Assembly (NCBI GenBank): GCA_946480785.1
Contig: CAMLLD010000002.1
Span: forward strand, 62,001 to 126,000
Direction: 5' to 3'
Length of the DNA: 64,000 nucleotides
From: an uncultured Blastocatellia bacterium
GTDB taxonomy: Bacteria > Acidobacteriota > Blastocatellia > Pyrinomonadales > Pyrinomonadaceae
The notes under the pieces are model-generated. The model was not told where the DNA came from. It did no database searches and saw only the letters and a list, made by a program, of their open reading frames with translations. Shown here piece after piece: positions 41,979-51,287 of this stretch (within the stretch, counting starts at the first letter, position 1; the number at the start of each line of letters is the position of its first letter). The position numbers and the translations under genes are program-made.

Positions 41979-43168
41979 GATCTACCCGCGCCGGCAGTGG
42001 AGAAGTATTGGACCATTGACTCGCGCAACATCAATCGGCCGCGCAAAACGCGCGCTTTCAACCCGGGCACGCTAAGGCCCAACGCCGCCGCGGCTTCTTC
42101 AGTCGAAAGTTCTTCCAGGTCTCGCAGCATCAGCGCGACGCGATACTTGGCCGGCAGCTTCATCACTTCCTTTTCCACGAGTCTGCGCAGCTCTTCCCGT
42201 GAATAAAATTCTTCCGGAGTCTCGGACCACGGCTGAATATTTCGTGGCCTGAATTCTTCATTCTCTTCGTCGAGGCTGTCAAACTCTTTTCGGCTTCTCA
42301 CGCGCTGGAGTGCGGTGTTAATAGCGATGCGAACCAGCCAGGTCGAGAACCGCGAGCGCCCTTCGAAGTTGGCAAGATGCTGAAAAGCCTTTAAGAACGC
42401 GTCTTGTAGCGCATCTTCAGCTTCTTCCGCACTACCGACAATCGCCAGCAAGCTGCGGTAAACACGGCGACCGTGCTTGCGCACCAATTCTTCGAACGCC
42501 TCAGTTTCTCCGCTCCGCACTCGCGCGACGATTTCAAGGTCCGGATCGTCAGACACAAAACCGTCTGCTAACTCCGGTTCTACTGTTTGACGTTCCGAAG
42601 CGACGGGCGGATTCAGTTCTTTTAAAGGAAATGTCAGCCGCGGTTTGAAATCCGGTTCTGTGCCCAAGCCCATCTGAACGCAATTGAGCAACTGAGTTAA
42701 TCCCACCATGAGGACGGCTTCGAGGATTTGTTCATCGTTGAAGTTCGAGTTGCGTAACGAATCAATGTCGTGCGCCGTAAACAAATGCGGACCAACGGCG
42801 AGCTTGCGCGCGAAGTCGAGCAACACAATGTCCGCGTTCGAGAGATTTGCGTCGCGATGATCGATAGCGATCTGTTCCGAATGGTCGGCTTTTATGCCCA
42901 GAAACTGCAATGTCTGGCAATGCAGCGCCGGAAAGTAGGAGTTGTTATTCTCAGCGGATACCGCGAGCAAAATAAATTCTTTCTGCACGCGGCTCAACGC
43001 ACCCTTACTAAACAAAAGCCGGTCCAACAAATGGACCTGTGCGTCTACCAGATCGGGCCGGAGTAGTTGAGCGCGATAGACCCGCGGCGCCAAGCCGAAG
43101 TTTCGCTTCAGCGTCGCCAGACTCTCCGCGTTTAGCGCATCATCAACTTCGGCCAGAAAGCCCACCAC
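41975..43168 (-). CDS. AhpD-like domain fused to ECF sigma factor
   Basis: A 397-residue fusion. Residues about 5-180 are an AhpD/CMD-like domain, alignable end to end with the neighbouring peroxidase: RPDLVDAQVHLLDRLLFSKGALSR, NSYFPALHC, NDEQILEAVLMVGLTQLLNC. The first active-site Cys is Phe (F79) and only C84 is kept. After a linker (181-207), residues 210-390 are a full RpoE-like sigma factor: region 2 (AFEELVRKHGRRVYR, DALQDAFLKAFQHL) and region 4 (LPAKYRVALMLRDLEELSTEEAAAALGLSV). The gene is one continuous frame. Likely a sigma factor with a built-in peroxide or electrophile sensor, controlled by the zinc anti-sigma factor next door. Confidence 0.88.
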   Translation of the reverse strand: MVGFLAEVDDALNAESLATLKRNFGLAPRVYRAQLLRPDLVDAQVHLLDRLLFSKGALSRVQKEFILLAVSAENNNSYFPALHCQTLQFLGIKADHSEQIAIDHRDANLSNADIVLLDFARKLAVGPHLFTAHDIDSLRNSNFNDEQILEAVLMVGLTQLLNCVQMGLGTEPDFKPRLTFPLKELNPPVASERQTVEPELADGFVSDDPDLEIVARVRSGETEAFEELVRKHGRRVYRSLLAIVGSAEEAEDALQDAFLKAFQHLANFEGRSRFSTWLVRIAINTALQRVRSRKEFDSLDEENEEFRPRNIQPWSETPEEFYSREELRRLVEKEVMKLPAKYRVALMLRDLEELSTEEAAAALGLSVPGLKARVLRGRLMLRESMVQYFSTAGAGRS

Positions 43169-43334
43169 AAACTCTCCACCAAGATTTCTGACTGCGGAGC
43201 ATACTCGACTACCAAACCACTAACCAGCAGAAATTCTGCATCCCGAAAACACCCGTCACGTCTAATCACTCAGAGAACCAGTCAGGGTATCAGTTCCAAA
43301 CTCAGTTAGCGCTTCCAGCCCGGGAGGGCGAAGA

Positions 43335-43940
43335 ATGCAGGCCACCACGGAGAATCAGCAGGGACTCGATCCGAGCAAGTGGTTGGATTCGCACGGCGAC
43401 TATCTCTATCGCTATGCCCTCGTGCGCGTCCGCGATGCAGCGTTGGCCGAAGATCTATTGCAGGAGACGCTGCTCGCAGCAGTTGGTGCTCATCAGAGTC
43501 ACACCGGACGCAGCACTGAACGCACCTGGCTGGTGGGAATTATGAAGCACAAAGTGATCGATCACTTTCGGCGCGTCACGAGGAATGGTCAGTTTCAGTT
43601 GAGCACGGATGGTGACGAGGAGATCGATTTCGAAGAGTCTGGACCATGGCGCGGCCACTGGCGTGAGGAGCGCGCGCCCAATAGTTGGACCGTGGGCGCC
43701 GCACAGAGTTTGGACTCGCGCGAGTTTTGGGAGGTGCTGGAACACTGCTTGTCGCAGTTGCCGCCACAGATGTCCATTGCCTTCACGCTGCGCGAGATCG
43801 ATGGCCTCACGTCCGGTGAAATCTGCGAAATCCTGAGTGTTTCCCCAAACAACCTCTGGGTGCTGCTTCATCGCAGTCGCAGCAGACTACGACAACTGCT
43901 CGAAGCCAACTGGTTTTCCCGCCCCGCTGCCGCCGCCTGA
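43335..43940 (+). CDS. ECF-type sigma-70 family factor, no adjacent anti-sigma gene
   Basis: A 201-residue sigma factor paralogous to that at 33040-33648: DSHGDYLYRYALVRVRD, QETLLAAVGAHQSHTGRSTERTWLVGIMKHKVIDHFRR (parts of region 2), an acidic linker with GPWRGHW, and region 4 with IAFTLREIDGLTSGEICEIL and NNLWVLLHRSR. The end ANWF is shared with its paralogue (LNWF). GGAGG precedes the ATG by seven bases. No zf-HC2 gene follows, in contrast to the paralogue; its regulator may be elsewhere. Confidence 0.9.
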   Translation: MQATTENQQGLDPSKWLDSHGDYLYRYALVRVRDAALAEDLLQETLLAAVGAHQSHTGRSTERTWLVGIMKHKVIDHFRRVTRNGQFQLSTDGDEEIDFEESGPWRGHWREERAPNSWTVGAAQSLDSREFWEVLEHCLSQLPPQMSIAFTLREIDGLTSGEICEILSVSPNNLWVLLHRSRSRLRQLLEANWFSRPAAAA

Positions 43941-43969
43941 AATCAGGCGTGTAAGGATTTTTCCGCAGC

Positions 43970-43990
43970 CGCGACCAACAGTTGGTTGCG
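43970..43990. repeat. inverted repeat between the sigma and DM13 genes
   Basis: CGCGACCAAC-A-GTTGGTTGCG: ten-base arms with one mismatch. There is no T run after it, so it is more likely an operator or mRNA structure than a terminator. Confidence 0.4.
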
Positions 43991-44015
43991 AAATCTGAAG
44001 AGGAGAATCTGAATC

Positions 44016-44522
44016 ATGTCGAACAGATGGAAGATGACTTTACTGGTCCTGATCATCGTTGGCGCCGGCGCCTGGTATGCATTCCGGCCCGAGCGGATCT
44101 TCATCAATCAAAGAGTGAACGAACAATTTCCGACTGCCTCAGCAGCGACCAATCAACTCGCTTCAGGTCAATTCCACAGCGGCGCACATGAGACCAAGGG
44201 CATGGCCACGGTATTTCAGCTTGCCGACAATAAGCGGACGCTGCGACTAACAAACTTCCAAACCTCGAATGGGCCTGACGTTCACGTCTATCTCGTCGCC
44301 GCGGCGGACGCAAAAGACAACGACACCGTGACGAAGGCTGAAGTCGTCGATCTCGGATCGATGAAAGGAAATATCGGTGACCAGAACTACGACCTGCCGG
44401 CAAACGCGGATTTGTCCAAGTACCGTGCGGTCACGATCTGGTGCAAGCGTTTCAGTGTGAACTTCGGCACGGCGCCGTTGAACTCAACAATGCAATCGAT
44501 GCTATCGACGGACGCGCAGTAA
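44016..44522 (+). CDS. DM13-domain membrane-anchored protein
   Basis: A 168-residue protein with an N-terminal membrane anchor (about 7-23) and one DM13 domain: SGQFHSGAHETKGMATVFQL, FQTSNGPDVHVYLVAA, then TIWCKRFSVNFGTAPL, with the conserved Cys. DM13 domains are thought to act in redox reactions at the cell surface. GAGGAG precedes the ATG. The GMC oxidoreductase gene follows after 24 bases, which suits a shared redox role. Confidence 0.85.
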   Translation: MSNRWKMTLLVLIIVGAGAWYAFRPERIFINQRVNEQFPTASAATNQLASGQFHSGAHETKGMATVFQLADNKRTLRLTNFQTSNGPDVHVYLVAAADAKDNDTVTKAEVVDLGSMKGNIGDQNYDLPANADLSKYRAVTIWCKRFSVNFGTAPLNSTMQSMLSTDAQ

Positions 44523-44546
44523 CTCCAGCAGACGGAGTGTGTGATC

Positions 44547-46115
44547 ATGACCAGCAACAATCACTACGACGTAATCATCATCGGCTCGGGCGCGGGTGGC
44601 GGCACGCTGGCCTACAAACTCGCGCCCTCGGGCAAGAAGGTTCTGATCCTCGAACGCGGCGACTACGTGCCGCGCGAGAAGGACAACTGGAGCACGCGCG
44701 CCGTAAACCTCGAGGCGAAATACAACACCAAAGAGGCGTGGCGCGATAGCGAAGGCGAGGAGCTGCACCCGCACACGAATTATTTCGTTGGCGGTAACAC
44801 GAAGTTCTACGGCGCTGCTCTCTTTCGTCTGCGAAAAGAAGACTTCGGTGAGATTCGGCATCACGGCGGAATCTCCCCAGCCTGGCCCATCAGTTATGAC
44901 GAGCTCGAGCCTTATTACACCAAGGCCGAGCATCTCTATCAGGTGCACGGAAATCGTGGCGAAGATCCGACGGAGCCGTGGTCCAGCGCGCCTTACAAAT
45001 ATCCGGCCGTCAGTCACGAGCAGCGCATTCAACATCTGCACGACGATCTCGAACGTGCAGGGCTAAAGCCTTTTCACGTGCCTTTGGGGATTCGCATCGA
45101 CGAAAAGAACGCACGCAAGAGTCTCTGCATTCGCTGCAACACGTGCGACGGTCATCCGTGTTTGATCGGCGCGAAGTCCGATGCACAAACAATCTGTGTT
45201 GACCCGGCTCTCGAACATCAGAATGTCTCGTTGATTACCAACGCCAAAGTCATGCGTCTGGAGACGAATGGCAACGCACGCGAAGTCAGCAAAGTGATCG
45301 TCGATCGCGGTGGCGTGCGCGAGGAGTATTCGGGAGACATCGTTGTCGTGTCGTGCGGCGCTGTGAATTCGGCGGCGCTGCTGTTGCGCTCCGCAAACGA
45401 CAGCCATCCAAACGGGCTCGCCAACGGTTCCGATGTTGTCGGTCGTCACTACATGGGCCACATCAATTCGGTGCTCATGGCGCTGTCGAAATGTCCTAAT
45501 CCCACCATCTTTCAAAAGACACTCGCAATCAACGACTTTTATTTCGCATCGAGAGATTGGGACTACCCGATGGGCCATATCTCCTTCGTCGGCAAGCTCG
45601 ACGCCGACACACTGAAAGCCGGCGCGCCCGCGATAGCGCCCGGTTGGACGCTCGATCTGATGGCCAAACACTCGCTGGACTTCTGGCTCACTTCCGAAGA
45701 CTTACCCGACGCGGACAATCGCGTGACAGTCGACCGCGACGGCGAGATCCGCGTCAGTTACAAACTCAACAACGTCGAAGGTCACGATCGTCTCAAGGCG
45801 CAGTTACAAAAGGCGATGAAGCAAACGAACTGCGACATTCATGGACACGAATGTCATCAGGGTTTGTTCGCGCGGAACCTTTACCTGGGCCAACGGCTGC
45901 CGCTCGCCGCGGTGGCGCACCAGAACGGCACAGTGCGTTTCGGCAACGATCCCAAAACATCCGCACTCGATCGTAATTGCAAAGCCCACGAGCTCGACAA
46001 TCTTTACGTCGTTGATGCGAGCTTCTTTCCGTCGAGCGGCGCGGTGAATCCGGCGCTGACGATCATGGCGAATGCGTTGCGCGTCGGCGATCACCTGTTG
46101 GAGCGAATGAAATGA
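44547..46115 (+). CDS. GMC-family FAD oxidoreductase
   Basis: A 522-residue flavoprotein. FAD loop IIIGSGAGGGTLAYKLA near residue 12; LERGDYV; NYFVGGNTKFYGAALFRLR; RKSLCIRCNTCDG with a Cys cluster; CGAVNSAALLLRS; and the C-terminal SSGAVNPALTIMANALRVGDHL, where substrate His/Asn sit in this family. It probably oxidises a sugar alcohol, sugar or other alcohol. No signal peptide. The ATG at 44547 follows GGAG. It overlaps the VOC gene by four bases. Confidence 0.9.
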   Translation: MTSNNHYDVIIIGSGAGGGTLAYKLAPSGKKVLILERGDYVPREKDNWSTRAVNLEAKYNTKEAWRDSEGEELHPHTNYFVGGNTKFYGAALFRLRKEDFGEIRHHGGISPAWPISYDELEPYYTKAEHLYQVHGNRGEDPTEPWSSAPYKYPAVSHEQRIQHLHDDLERAGLKPFHVPLGIRIDEKNARKSLCIRCNTCDGHPCLIGAKSDAQTICVDPALEHQNVSLITNAKVMRLETNGNAREVSKVIVDRGGVREEYSGDIVVVSCGAVNSAALLLRSANDSHPNGLANGSDVVGRHYMGHINSVLMALSKCPNPTIFQKTLAINDFYFASRDWDYPMGHISFVGKLDADTLKAGAPAIAPGWTLDLMAKHSLDFWLTSEDLPDADNRVTVDRDGEIRVSYKLNNVEGHDRLKAQLQKAMKQTNCDIHGHECHQGLFARNLYLGQRLPLAAVAHQNGTVRFGNDPKTSALDRNCKAHELDNLYVVDASFFPSSGAVNPALTIMANALRVGDHLLERMK

Positions 46116-47206
46116 ACCGGACCAGGTTAACAGTTCTCGGTTTACTGCTTGTGCTGGGCGTCTTCGTTCAGACGACGACGGCCCAGTTCCTGCCGACGGA
46201 CGCGCGTGCTTTGAGTAGTACGCGCGTCCCCCTCCTTCGACTTTTTAATGACGACTCGACGCTTGTTCCGCTCGTCGAACAGGTCGGCGCAATCGGGATG
46301 ACAGTTTCAGACATGGATGCGTCCGTCGATTTTTATTCGCGAGTGCTGTCTTTCGAGAAAGTCTCGGACGTTGAAGTGACGGGTGACGATTACGAACGTT
46401 TAGAAGGCGTCTTCGGTCTGCGCATGCGCGTGGTGCGAATGCGGCTTGGCGATGAGTTCATTGAGTTGACGGAGTATCTGACGCCAAAAGGCCGTCCGGT
46501 TCCGGTCGATTCGCGCAGTAACGATCGCTGGTTTCAACACATCGCCATCATCACCAGCGACATGGACAAAGCTTACGCGCTGCTGCGCCAAAATAAAGTC
46601 GAACACGCCTCGACTGGTCCACAGCGTCTGCCTGATTGGAACAAGAACGCCGGCGGCATCAAGGCTTTCTACTTTCGCGATCCGGACAAGCACTGGCTCG
46701 AGATTCTGCAATTTCCTGCAGGCAAGGGCGATCGGAAGTGGCAGAAGAAAGACAAACTGTTTCTCGGTATCGACCATACGGCGATTGTCGTGAGCGATAC
46801 CGAAGCGAGTCTGAAGTTTTATCGAGACGCACTCGGCCTGCGTATCGCCGGCACGAGTGAGAACTACGGCACCGAGCAGGAACATCTCAACAACGTCTTC
46901 GGCGCAAGGTTACGCATCACGAGTCTTCGAGCCGGCAGCGGGGGGCCGGGCATCGAATTTCTCGAGTACCTTGCGCCGCGCGACGGGCGGCCTGCGCCTG
47001 CCGATGCGCGCGCCTCGGATCTGTTTCACTGGCAAACCACGCTGATCGTAAACACTGCCGGCGCGTTTGCCGCGCGATTGCGCGCGGACAACTCGCGCTT
47101 CGTTTCTGCGGGCGTGGTGTCTCTGAATGATAAGAGTCTTGGTTTCAGCAAAGGACTCTTGGCCCAGGATCCTGACGGGCACGTGATGGTCCTGGTTGAA
47201 AGATAA
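46112..47206 (+). CDS. exported VOC-family protein with two glyoxalase-like domains
   Basis: A 364-residue protein with a signal peptide (LTVLGLLLVLGVFVQTTTAQ) and two VOC domains (about 52-200: GMTVSDMDASVDFYSRVL; about 215-360: DHTAIVVSDTEASLKFYRDALGL). Metal-ligand positions such as FIELTEYL and WLEILQFP, FLEYLAP are partly kept. Members include glyoxalases and dioxygenases; the reaction is unknown. It follows the GMC gene by overlap and precedes an FMN reductase gene. Confidence 0.85.
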   Translation: MNRTRLTVLGLLLVLGVFVQTTTAQFLPTDARALSSTRVPLLRLFNDDSTLVPLVEQVGAIGMTVSDMDASVDFYSRVLSFEKVSDVEVTGDDYERLEGVFGLRMRVVRMRLGDEFIELTEYLTPKGRPVPVDSRSNDRWFQHIAIITSDMDKAYALLRQNKVEHASTGPQRLPDWNKNAGGIKAFYFRDPDKHWLEILQFPAGKGDRKWQKKDKLFLGIDHTAIVVSDTEASLKFYRDALGLRIAGTSENYGTEQEHLNNVFGARLRITSLRAGSGGPGIEFLEYLAPRDGRPAPADARASDLFHWQTTLIVNTAGAFAARLRADNSRFVSAGVVSLNDKSLGFSKGLLAQDPDGHVMVLVER

Positions 47207-47210
47207 GCCG

Positions 47211-47777
47211 ATGAACCAACGACCACTCTTCATTCCCGTCATTCTCGGCACTGTGCGCAAAGGCCGCGCCAGCGAAAACGTCGCGAAGTTTGTTTTCGAG
47301 CAGGTCAAACAACGCGAAGGTGTCGAAACGCAGTTAATCGACATCGGAGAGCTGAACCTTTCGGCGACCGATGCGGGAGAGCAGATCAAACACGACGGAT
47401 TCTCTGCGACCTGCGAGCGCGCCGATGGGTTGGTCCTCGTCGTGCCGGAATACAACCACGGTTATCCCGGCATGCTCAAGCACGTCCTCGATTCCAATCT
47501 GAAGGAATACATCCACAAGGCCGCCGGCATCTGCGGCGTATCGGCAGGCGGCTTCGGCGGCACGCGCGTAATTCAAAGCCTGTTGCCTGTGATGCGTGAG
47601 CTCGGGCTGGTCACGATCTTTTGGGACGGCAACTTCTCCGGCGCACCCGCACTCTTCGACGAAGCCGGCAACATCAAGGATCGCGCGACTCATGAAAAGC
47701 GCCTCGACAAATTTCTCGGCGAGTTGATCTGGATGAGCAAAGTATTACGATTGGGCCGAGAAACCATCTCCGTCTAG
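47211..47777 (+). CDS. NADPH-dependent FMN reductase
   Basis: A 188-residue flavodoxin-fold reductase: VILGTVRKGRASENVAKFV (FMN-phosphate loop), VVPEYNHGYPGMLKHVLDS (family signature), AGICGVSAGGFGGTRVIQSL. It reduces FMN or quinone-like compounds with NAD(P)H in the cytoplasm. The ATG at 47211 lies just past the VOC stop codon; the ribosome site is weak, so translational coupling is likely. It continues the oxidoreductase operon. Confidence 0.88.
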   Translation: MNQRPLFIPVILGTVRKGRASENVAKFVFEQVKQREGVETQLIDIGELNLSATDAGEQIKHDGFSATCERADGLVLVVPEYNHGYPGMLKHVLDSNLKEYIHKAAGICGVSAGGFGGTRVIQSLLPVMRELGLVTIFWDGNFSGAPALFDEAGNIKDRATHEKRLDKFLGELIWMSKVLRLGRETISV

Positions 47778-47786
47778 GGGCTTTCC

Positions 47787-48437
47787 ATGAAAATTATCTC
47801 GCTCAACGTAGGGCTACCGCGGCTCGTGCTGCAGAACGGCGAACCAGTATCAACCGGCATCTTCAAAGAACCCGTCGCCGGCCGAGTGATGATGCGGACC
47901 TTGAATCTCGATGGCGATCGACAGTCCGATCTGTCCGTGCATGGTGGACCAGAAAAGGCGGTTTATGTTTATCCGTCTGAGCATTACGAGTTCTGGAAAC
48001 GTGAGCTGCCGGATATGGACCTTCCGTGGGGCATGTTCGGCGAAAACCTCACCACCACCGATCTGTTCGAAACAGAAGTAAACATCGGCGACAAGTTTCG
48101 CGTCGGCACGGCCGAAGTAATGGTCACGCAACCACGAATGCCCTGTTACAAACTCGGGATTCGTTTTGGCCGCGCCGACATCATCAAGCGGTTCCTCCTC
48201 AGCGAACGATCCGGGTTCTATCTGTCAGTCGCGAAAGAAGGTGAAGTCGGCGCCGGTGATGAGTTCCAACTGCTCGAGAAAAACGTGTCCGGCGTAAGGG
48301 TTGTCGACGTCACACGACTATATAGCAGCGAGCGGGAAAACGTCGCTTTGATGCGACACGCGATCGCGACCGAAGCACTTCCCGAGAGTTGGAAAGCGTA
48401 CTTTAGAAAACACATCAAGAGTCTTACCCATGAGTAG
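47787..48437 (+). CDS. MOSC-domain protein, YiiM-like
   Basis: A 216-residue MOSC protein: LDGDRQSDLSVHGGPEKAVYVYP, WGMFGENLTT, VNIGDKFRVGTAEVMVTQPRMPCYKLGIRFG, with the conserved Cys in PRMPCYKL as the expected molybdenum ligand. Members reduce N-hydroxylated compounds using molybdenum cofactor. A C-terminal alpha-helical tail (about 165-216) follows. It is nine bases after the FMN reductase gene and overlaps the next small gene by eight bases. Confidence 0.85.
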   Translation: MKIISLNVGLPRLVLQNGEPVSTGIFKEPVAGRVMMRTLNLDGDRQSDLSVHGGPEKAVYVYPSEHYEFWKRELPDMDLPWGMFGENLTTTDLFETEVNIGDKFRVGTAEVMVTQPRMPCYKLGIRFGRADIIKRFLLSERSGFYLSVAKEGEVGAGDEFQLLEKNVSGVRVVDVTRLYSSERENVALMRHAIATEALPESWKAYFRKHIKSLTHE

Positions 48438-48579
48438 ACCAAAAATAATTTGTCCCGACTGCGGCAGCGAAATGAATCATCACGCGATGAAGCTCGACCA
48501 CCGCGGCGAAATCCCGACGCTGCAGGAAGTTCACACCTGCCCCGGCTGCGGGCGAACCGAACTGCGGCAGGCGGAGTAG
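48430..48579 (+). CDS. 49-residue zinc-ribbon protein
   Basis: A very small gene with ATG at 48430 and TAG ending at 48579. It encodes a classical four-Cys ribbon: CPDCGSEMNHH (residues 8-18), then CPGCGRTEL (37-45), so it should bind one zinc. The gene overlaps the MOSC gene at one side and stops four bases before the hydrolase start, so it sits firmly within the operon. Function unknown; this type of ribbon often helps protein or RNA contacts. Confidence 0.65.
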   Translation: MSRPKIICPDCGSEMNHHAMKLDHRGEIPTLQEVHTCPGCGRTELRQAE

Positions 48580-48582
48580 ACC

Positions 48583-51216
48583 ATGAACGCGGAAAACCAG
48601 CGTCTCGAAGAATCACGAAAACGCACGCAGCACTGGAAGCGTTGGGGACCATATCTCAGTGAGCGCGCGTGGGGCACGGTGCGCGAGGATTACAGTCCTT
48701 ACGGCACGGCCTGGGATTACTTCCCGCACGATCACGCACGCTCGCGTGCCTATCGCTGGAACGAAGACGGAATCGCCGGCATCTCCGATCGTCGCCAGAA
48801 GATCTGTTTCGCCGTCGCCCTCTGGAACGGCCGCGATCCGATCTTGAAAGAACGGCTGTTTGGTTTGACCGGCAACGAAGGAAACCACGGCGAAGACGTC
48901 AAGGAATACTATTTCTATCTCGACTCAACTCCCACCCACTCGTACATGAAATATCTGTACAAGTATCCGCAGGCGGAGTTTCCCTACGGCCAGTTGGTTG
49001 CTGAGAACCGCGAACGAGGAAAGCTCGCGCCGGAGTTTGAGCTGATCGACACCGGTGTCTTCAACGAAGATCGCTACTTCGACGTCGTGGTGGAGTATGC
49101 GAAAGCGGATGTCGAAGACATTCTGATCCGCATCAGCGTCACTAACCGTGGTCCAAATGAAGCGTCGCTGAACCTGCTGCCGACGATCTGGTTTCGTAAC
49201 ACCTGGTCGTGGCATCAGAATGGGACTGCCAAGCCATGGTTGCGCAATTCGAGTGAAGGTACTGTCGAACTTCACGAGCCTGAGCTCGGCAAACGTTGGT
49301 TGTACTGCGACGACGGCCCCGAGTTGCTCTTTACCGAAAACGAGACCAACACTCAGCGCCTCTTCAACTTCACAAAGGGTTCGCACTACGTCAAAGATGG
49401 CATCAACGATTACATCGTTCACGGCAATCAACACGCGGTCAACCCCGAGCAGCAAGGCACAAAAGCGGCCGCGAACTACAAGTTGACGATCGCGCCCGGC
49501 GCCACCGCAGTCACGCGTTTGCGCTTAACAAATCATCAACTCGACAAACGTGAGGCGTTCGTACAGTTCGACAAAACCTTTGCCGAACGAATGCGCGAAG
49601 CCGACGAGTTTTACCAGACCGTCATTCCCAAACATCTTTCACACGACGCACGGCTGGTTATGCGCCAGGCCTTCGCCGGCATGCTCTGGTCCAAGCAGTT
49701 CTACCACTACGTGATCGAGCAATGGCTGGATGGCGATCCGGACACACCGAAGCCTCCGCGAGAGCGTGTCCGTGGTCGCAATCATGAGTGGACACATCTC
49801 CACAACGCGGACGTCATTTCGATGCCTGACAAGTGGGAATATCCGTGGTATGCGGCGTGGGATCTTGCGTTTCATTGCGTGCCCCTCGCGCTGGTTGATT
49901 CGGAGTTCGCGAAAGACCAGCTCATCCTGATGCTGCGCGAATGGTACATGCATCCGAACGGCCAGCTACCCGCGTACGAATGGGCCTTCGGCGATGTGAA
50001 TCCGCCGGTTCACGCGTGGGCCGCGTGGCGCGTTTACAAGATCGAGAAGAAGCGACGTGGAGTCGGCGACACTGTCTTTCTCAAGCGCGTCTTTCAGAAA
50101 CTGCTTTTGAATTTCACGTGGTGGGTCAATCGCAAAGACGCCGATGGGATGAATATCTTTCAAGGCGGCTTTCTCGGGCTCGACAACATCGGCGTCTTCG
50201 ATCGGAGCGCGCCATTGCCGACCGGCGGCCACATCGCGCAATCCGATGGGACCAGTTGGATGGCGATGTATGCGCTGAACCTGCTCGCGATCGCGATGGA
50301 GCTCGCGAAAGAAGATCCTTCCTATGAAGACGTCGCCAGCAAGTTTTGGGAGCACTTCCTCTACATCGCCCATGCGATGAACAACCGCGGCGACGATGAG
50401 ATCAAATTGTGGGACGAGCAGGACGGCTTCTTTTATGACGTGCTGCACTTGCCGGCGGGCAAACCGTTTCCGATGAAGGTCCGCTCGATGGTGGGATTGA
50501 TTCCGTTGTTTGCGGTCGAGACACTCGAACCGGAGTTGCTCGATTCGCTGCCGGATTTCAAGCGGCGCATGGAATGGTTCATTCAAAACCGGCCCGACCT
50601 GACCGCGAACGTCGCGTGTATGCGCACGCCGGGAAATGCCGAACGGCGTTTACTCTCAATCGTGAGCCAGGATCAGTTGCGCAGTGTGTTGCGACTCATG
50701 CTCGATGAGAATGAGTTCCTTTCGCCCTACGGCATTCGCGCTGTCTCGCGTTATCACAAAGATCGTCCGTACACGCTCCAGGTAAACGGCACGCAGCATC
50801 GCGTTGATTATGAGCCGGCCGAATCGAGCACCGGATTGTTTGGCGGCAACTCAAACTGGCGTGGTCCAATCTGGTTTCCGCTGAACTATCTGCTGGTCGA
50901 GTCGTTGCAGAAGTTTCACCATTATCTCGGTGAAGATTTTAAAGTCGAATGCCCGGTTGGTTCCGGTCAGATGCTGACGCTCTGGGAAGTCGCGGGCGAG
51001 ATCTCAAAACGACTCTCACGCATCTTCCTGAAAGACGCTGATCAGCGTCGACCGGTTTTTGGCGCGGCCGAAAAATTTCAAACTGATCCCAACTGGCGCG
51101 ATCTGATTCCCTTCCACGAATACTTCCATGGCGACAATGGTTCAGGCGTCGGCGCCAGCCATCAAACAGGTTGGACCGGCCTAGTCGCCAAGCTTCTCCA
51201 GCAAAGCGGCGAATGA
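48583..51216 (+). CDS. GH63-like glycoside hydrolase (MGH1-type)
   Basis: An 877-residue cytoplasmic (alpha/alpha)6-barrel hydrolase of the MGH1/GH63-like type. Marked segments: [33 protein letters not shown] at the start, [12 protein letters not shown] near the barrel centre, [16 protein letters not shown], and [16 protein letters not shown] near the end; the Asp and Glu in these are the likely acid/base pair. Relatives cleave glucosides such as glucosylglycerate or alpha-mannosides; the substrate is unsure. It starts four bases after the zinc-ribbon gene and leads the carbohydrate cluster. Confidence 0.85.
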   Translation: MNAENQRLEESRKRTQHWKRWGPYLSERAWGTVREDYSPYGTAWDYFPHDHARSRAYRWNEDGIAGISDRRQKICFAVALWNGRDPILKERLFGLTGNEGNHGEDVKEYYFYLDSTPTHSYMKYLYKYPQAEFPYGQLVAENRERGKLAPEFELIDTGVFNEDRYFDVVVEYAKADVEDILIRISVTNRGPNEASLNLLPTIWFRNTWSWHQNGTAKPWLRNSSEGTVELHEPELGKRWLYCDDGPELLFTENETNTQRLFNFTKGSHYVKDGINDYIVHGNQHAVNPEQQGTKAAANYKLTIAPGATAVTRLRLTNHQLDKREAFVQFDKTFAERMREADEFYQTVIPKHLSHDARLVMRQAFAGMLWSKQFYHYVIEQWLDGDPDTPKPPRERVRGRNHEWTHLHNADVISMPDKWEYPWYAAWDLAFHCVPLALVDSEFAKDQLILMLREWYMHPNGQLPAYEWAFGDVNPPVHAWAAWRVYKIEKKRRGVGDTVFLKRVFQKLLLNFTWWVNRKDADGMNIFQGGFLGLDNIGVFDRSAPLPTGGHIAQSDGTSWMAMYALNLLAIAMELAKEDPSYEDVASKFWEHFLYIAHAMNNRGDDEIKLWDEQDGFFYDVLHLPAGKPFPMKVRSMVGLIPLFAVETLEPELLDSLPDFKRRMEWFIQNRPDLTANVACMRTPGNAERRLLSIVSQDQLRSVLRLMLDENEFLSPYGIRAVSRYHKDRPYTLQVNGTQHRVDYEPAESSTGLFGGNSNWRGPIWFPLNYLLVESLQKFHHYLGEDFKVECPVGSGQMLTLWEVAGEISKRLSRIFLKDADQRRPVFGAAEKFQTDPNWRDLIPFHEYFHGDNGSGVGASHQTGWTGLVAKLLQQSGE

Positions 51217-51287
51217 ACTTGTAAGGAATCACCGCCCGAAACGACTCATGATTGTTTGGCGAACTCCACTAATAAGGACCAATCAAC

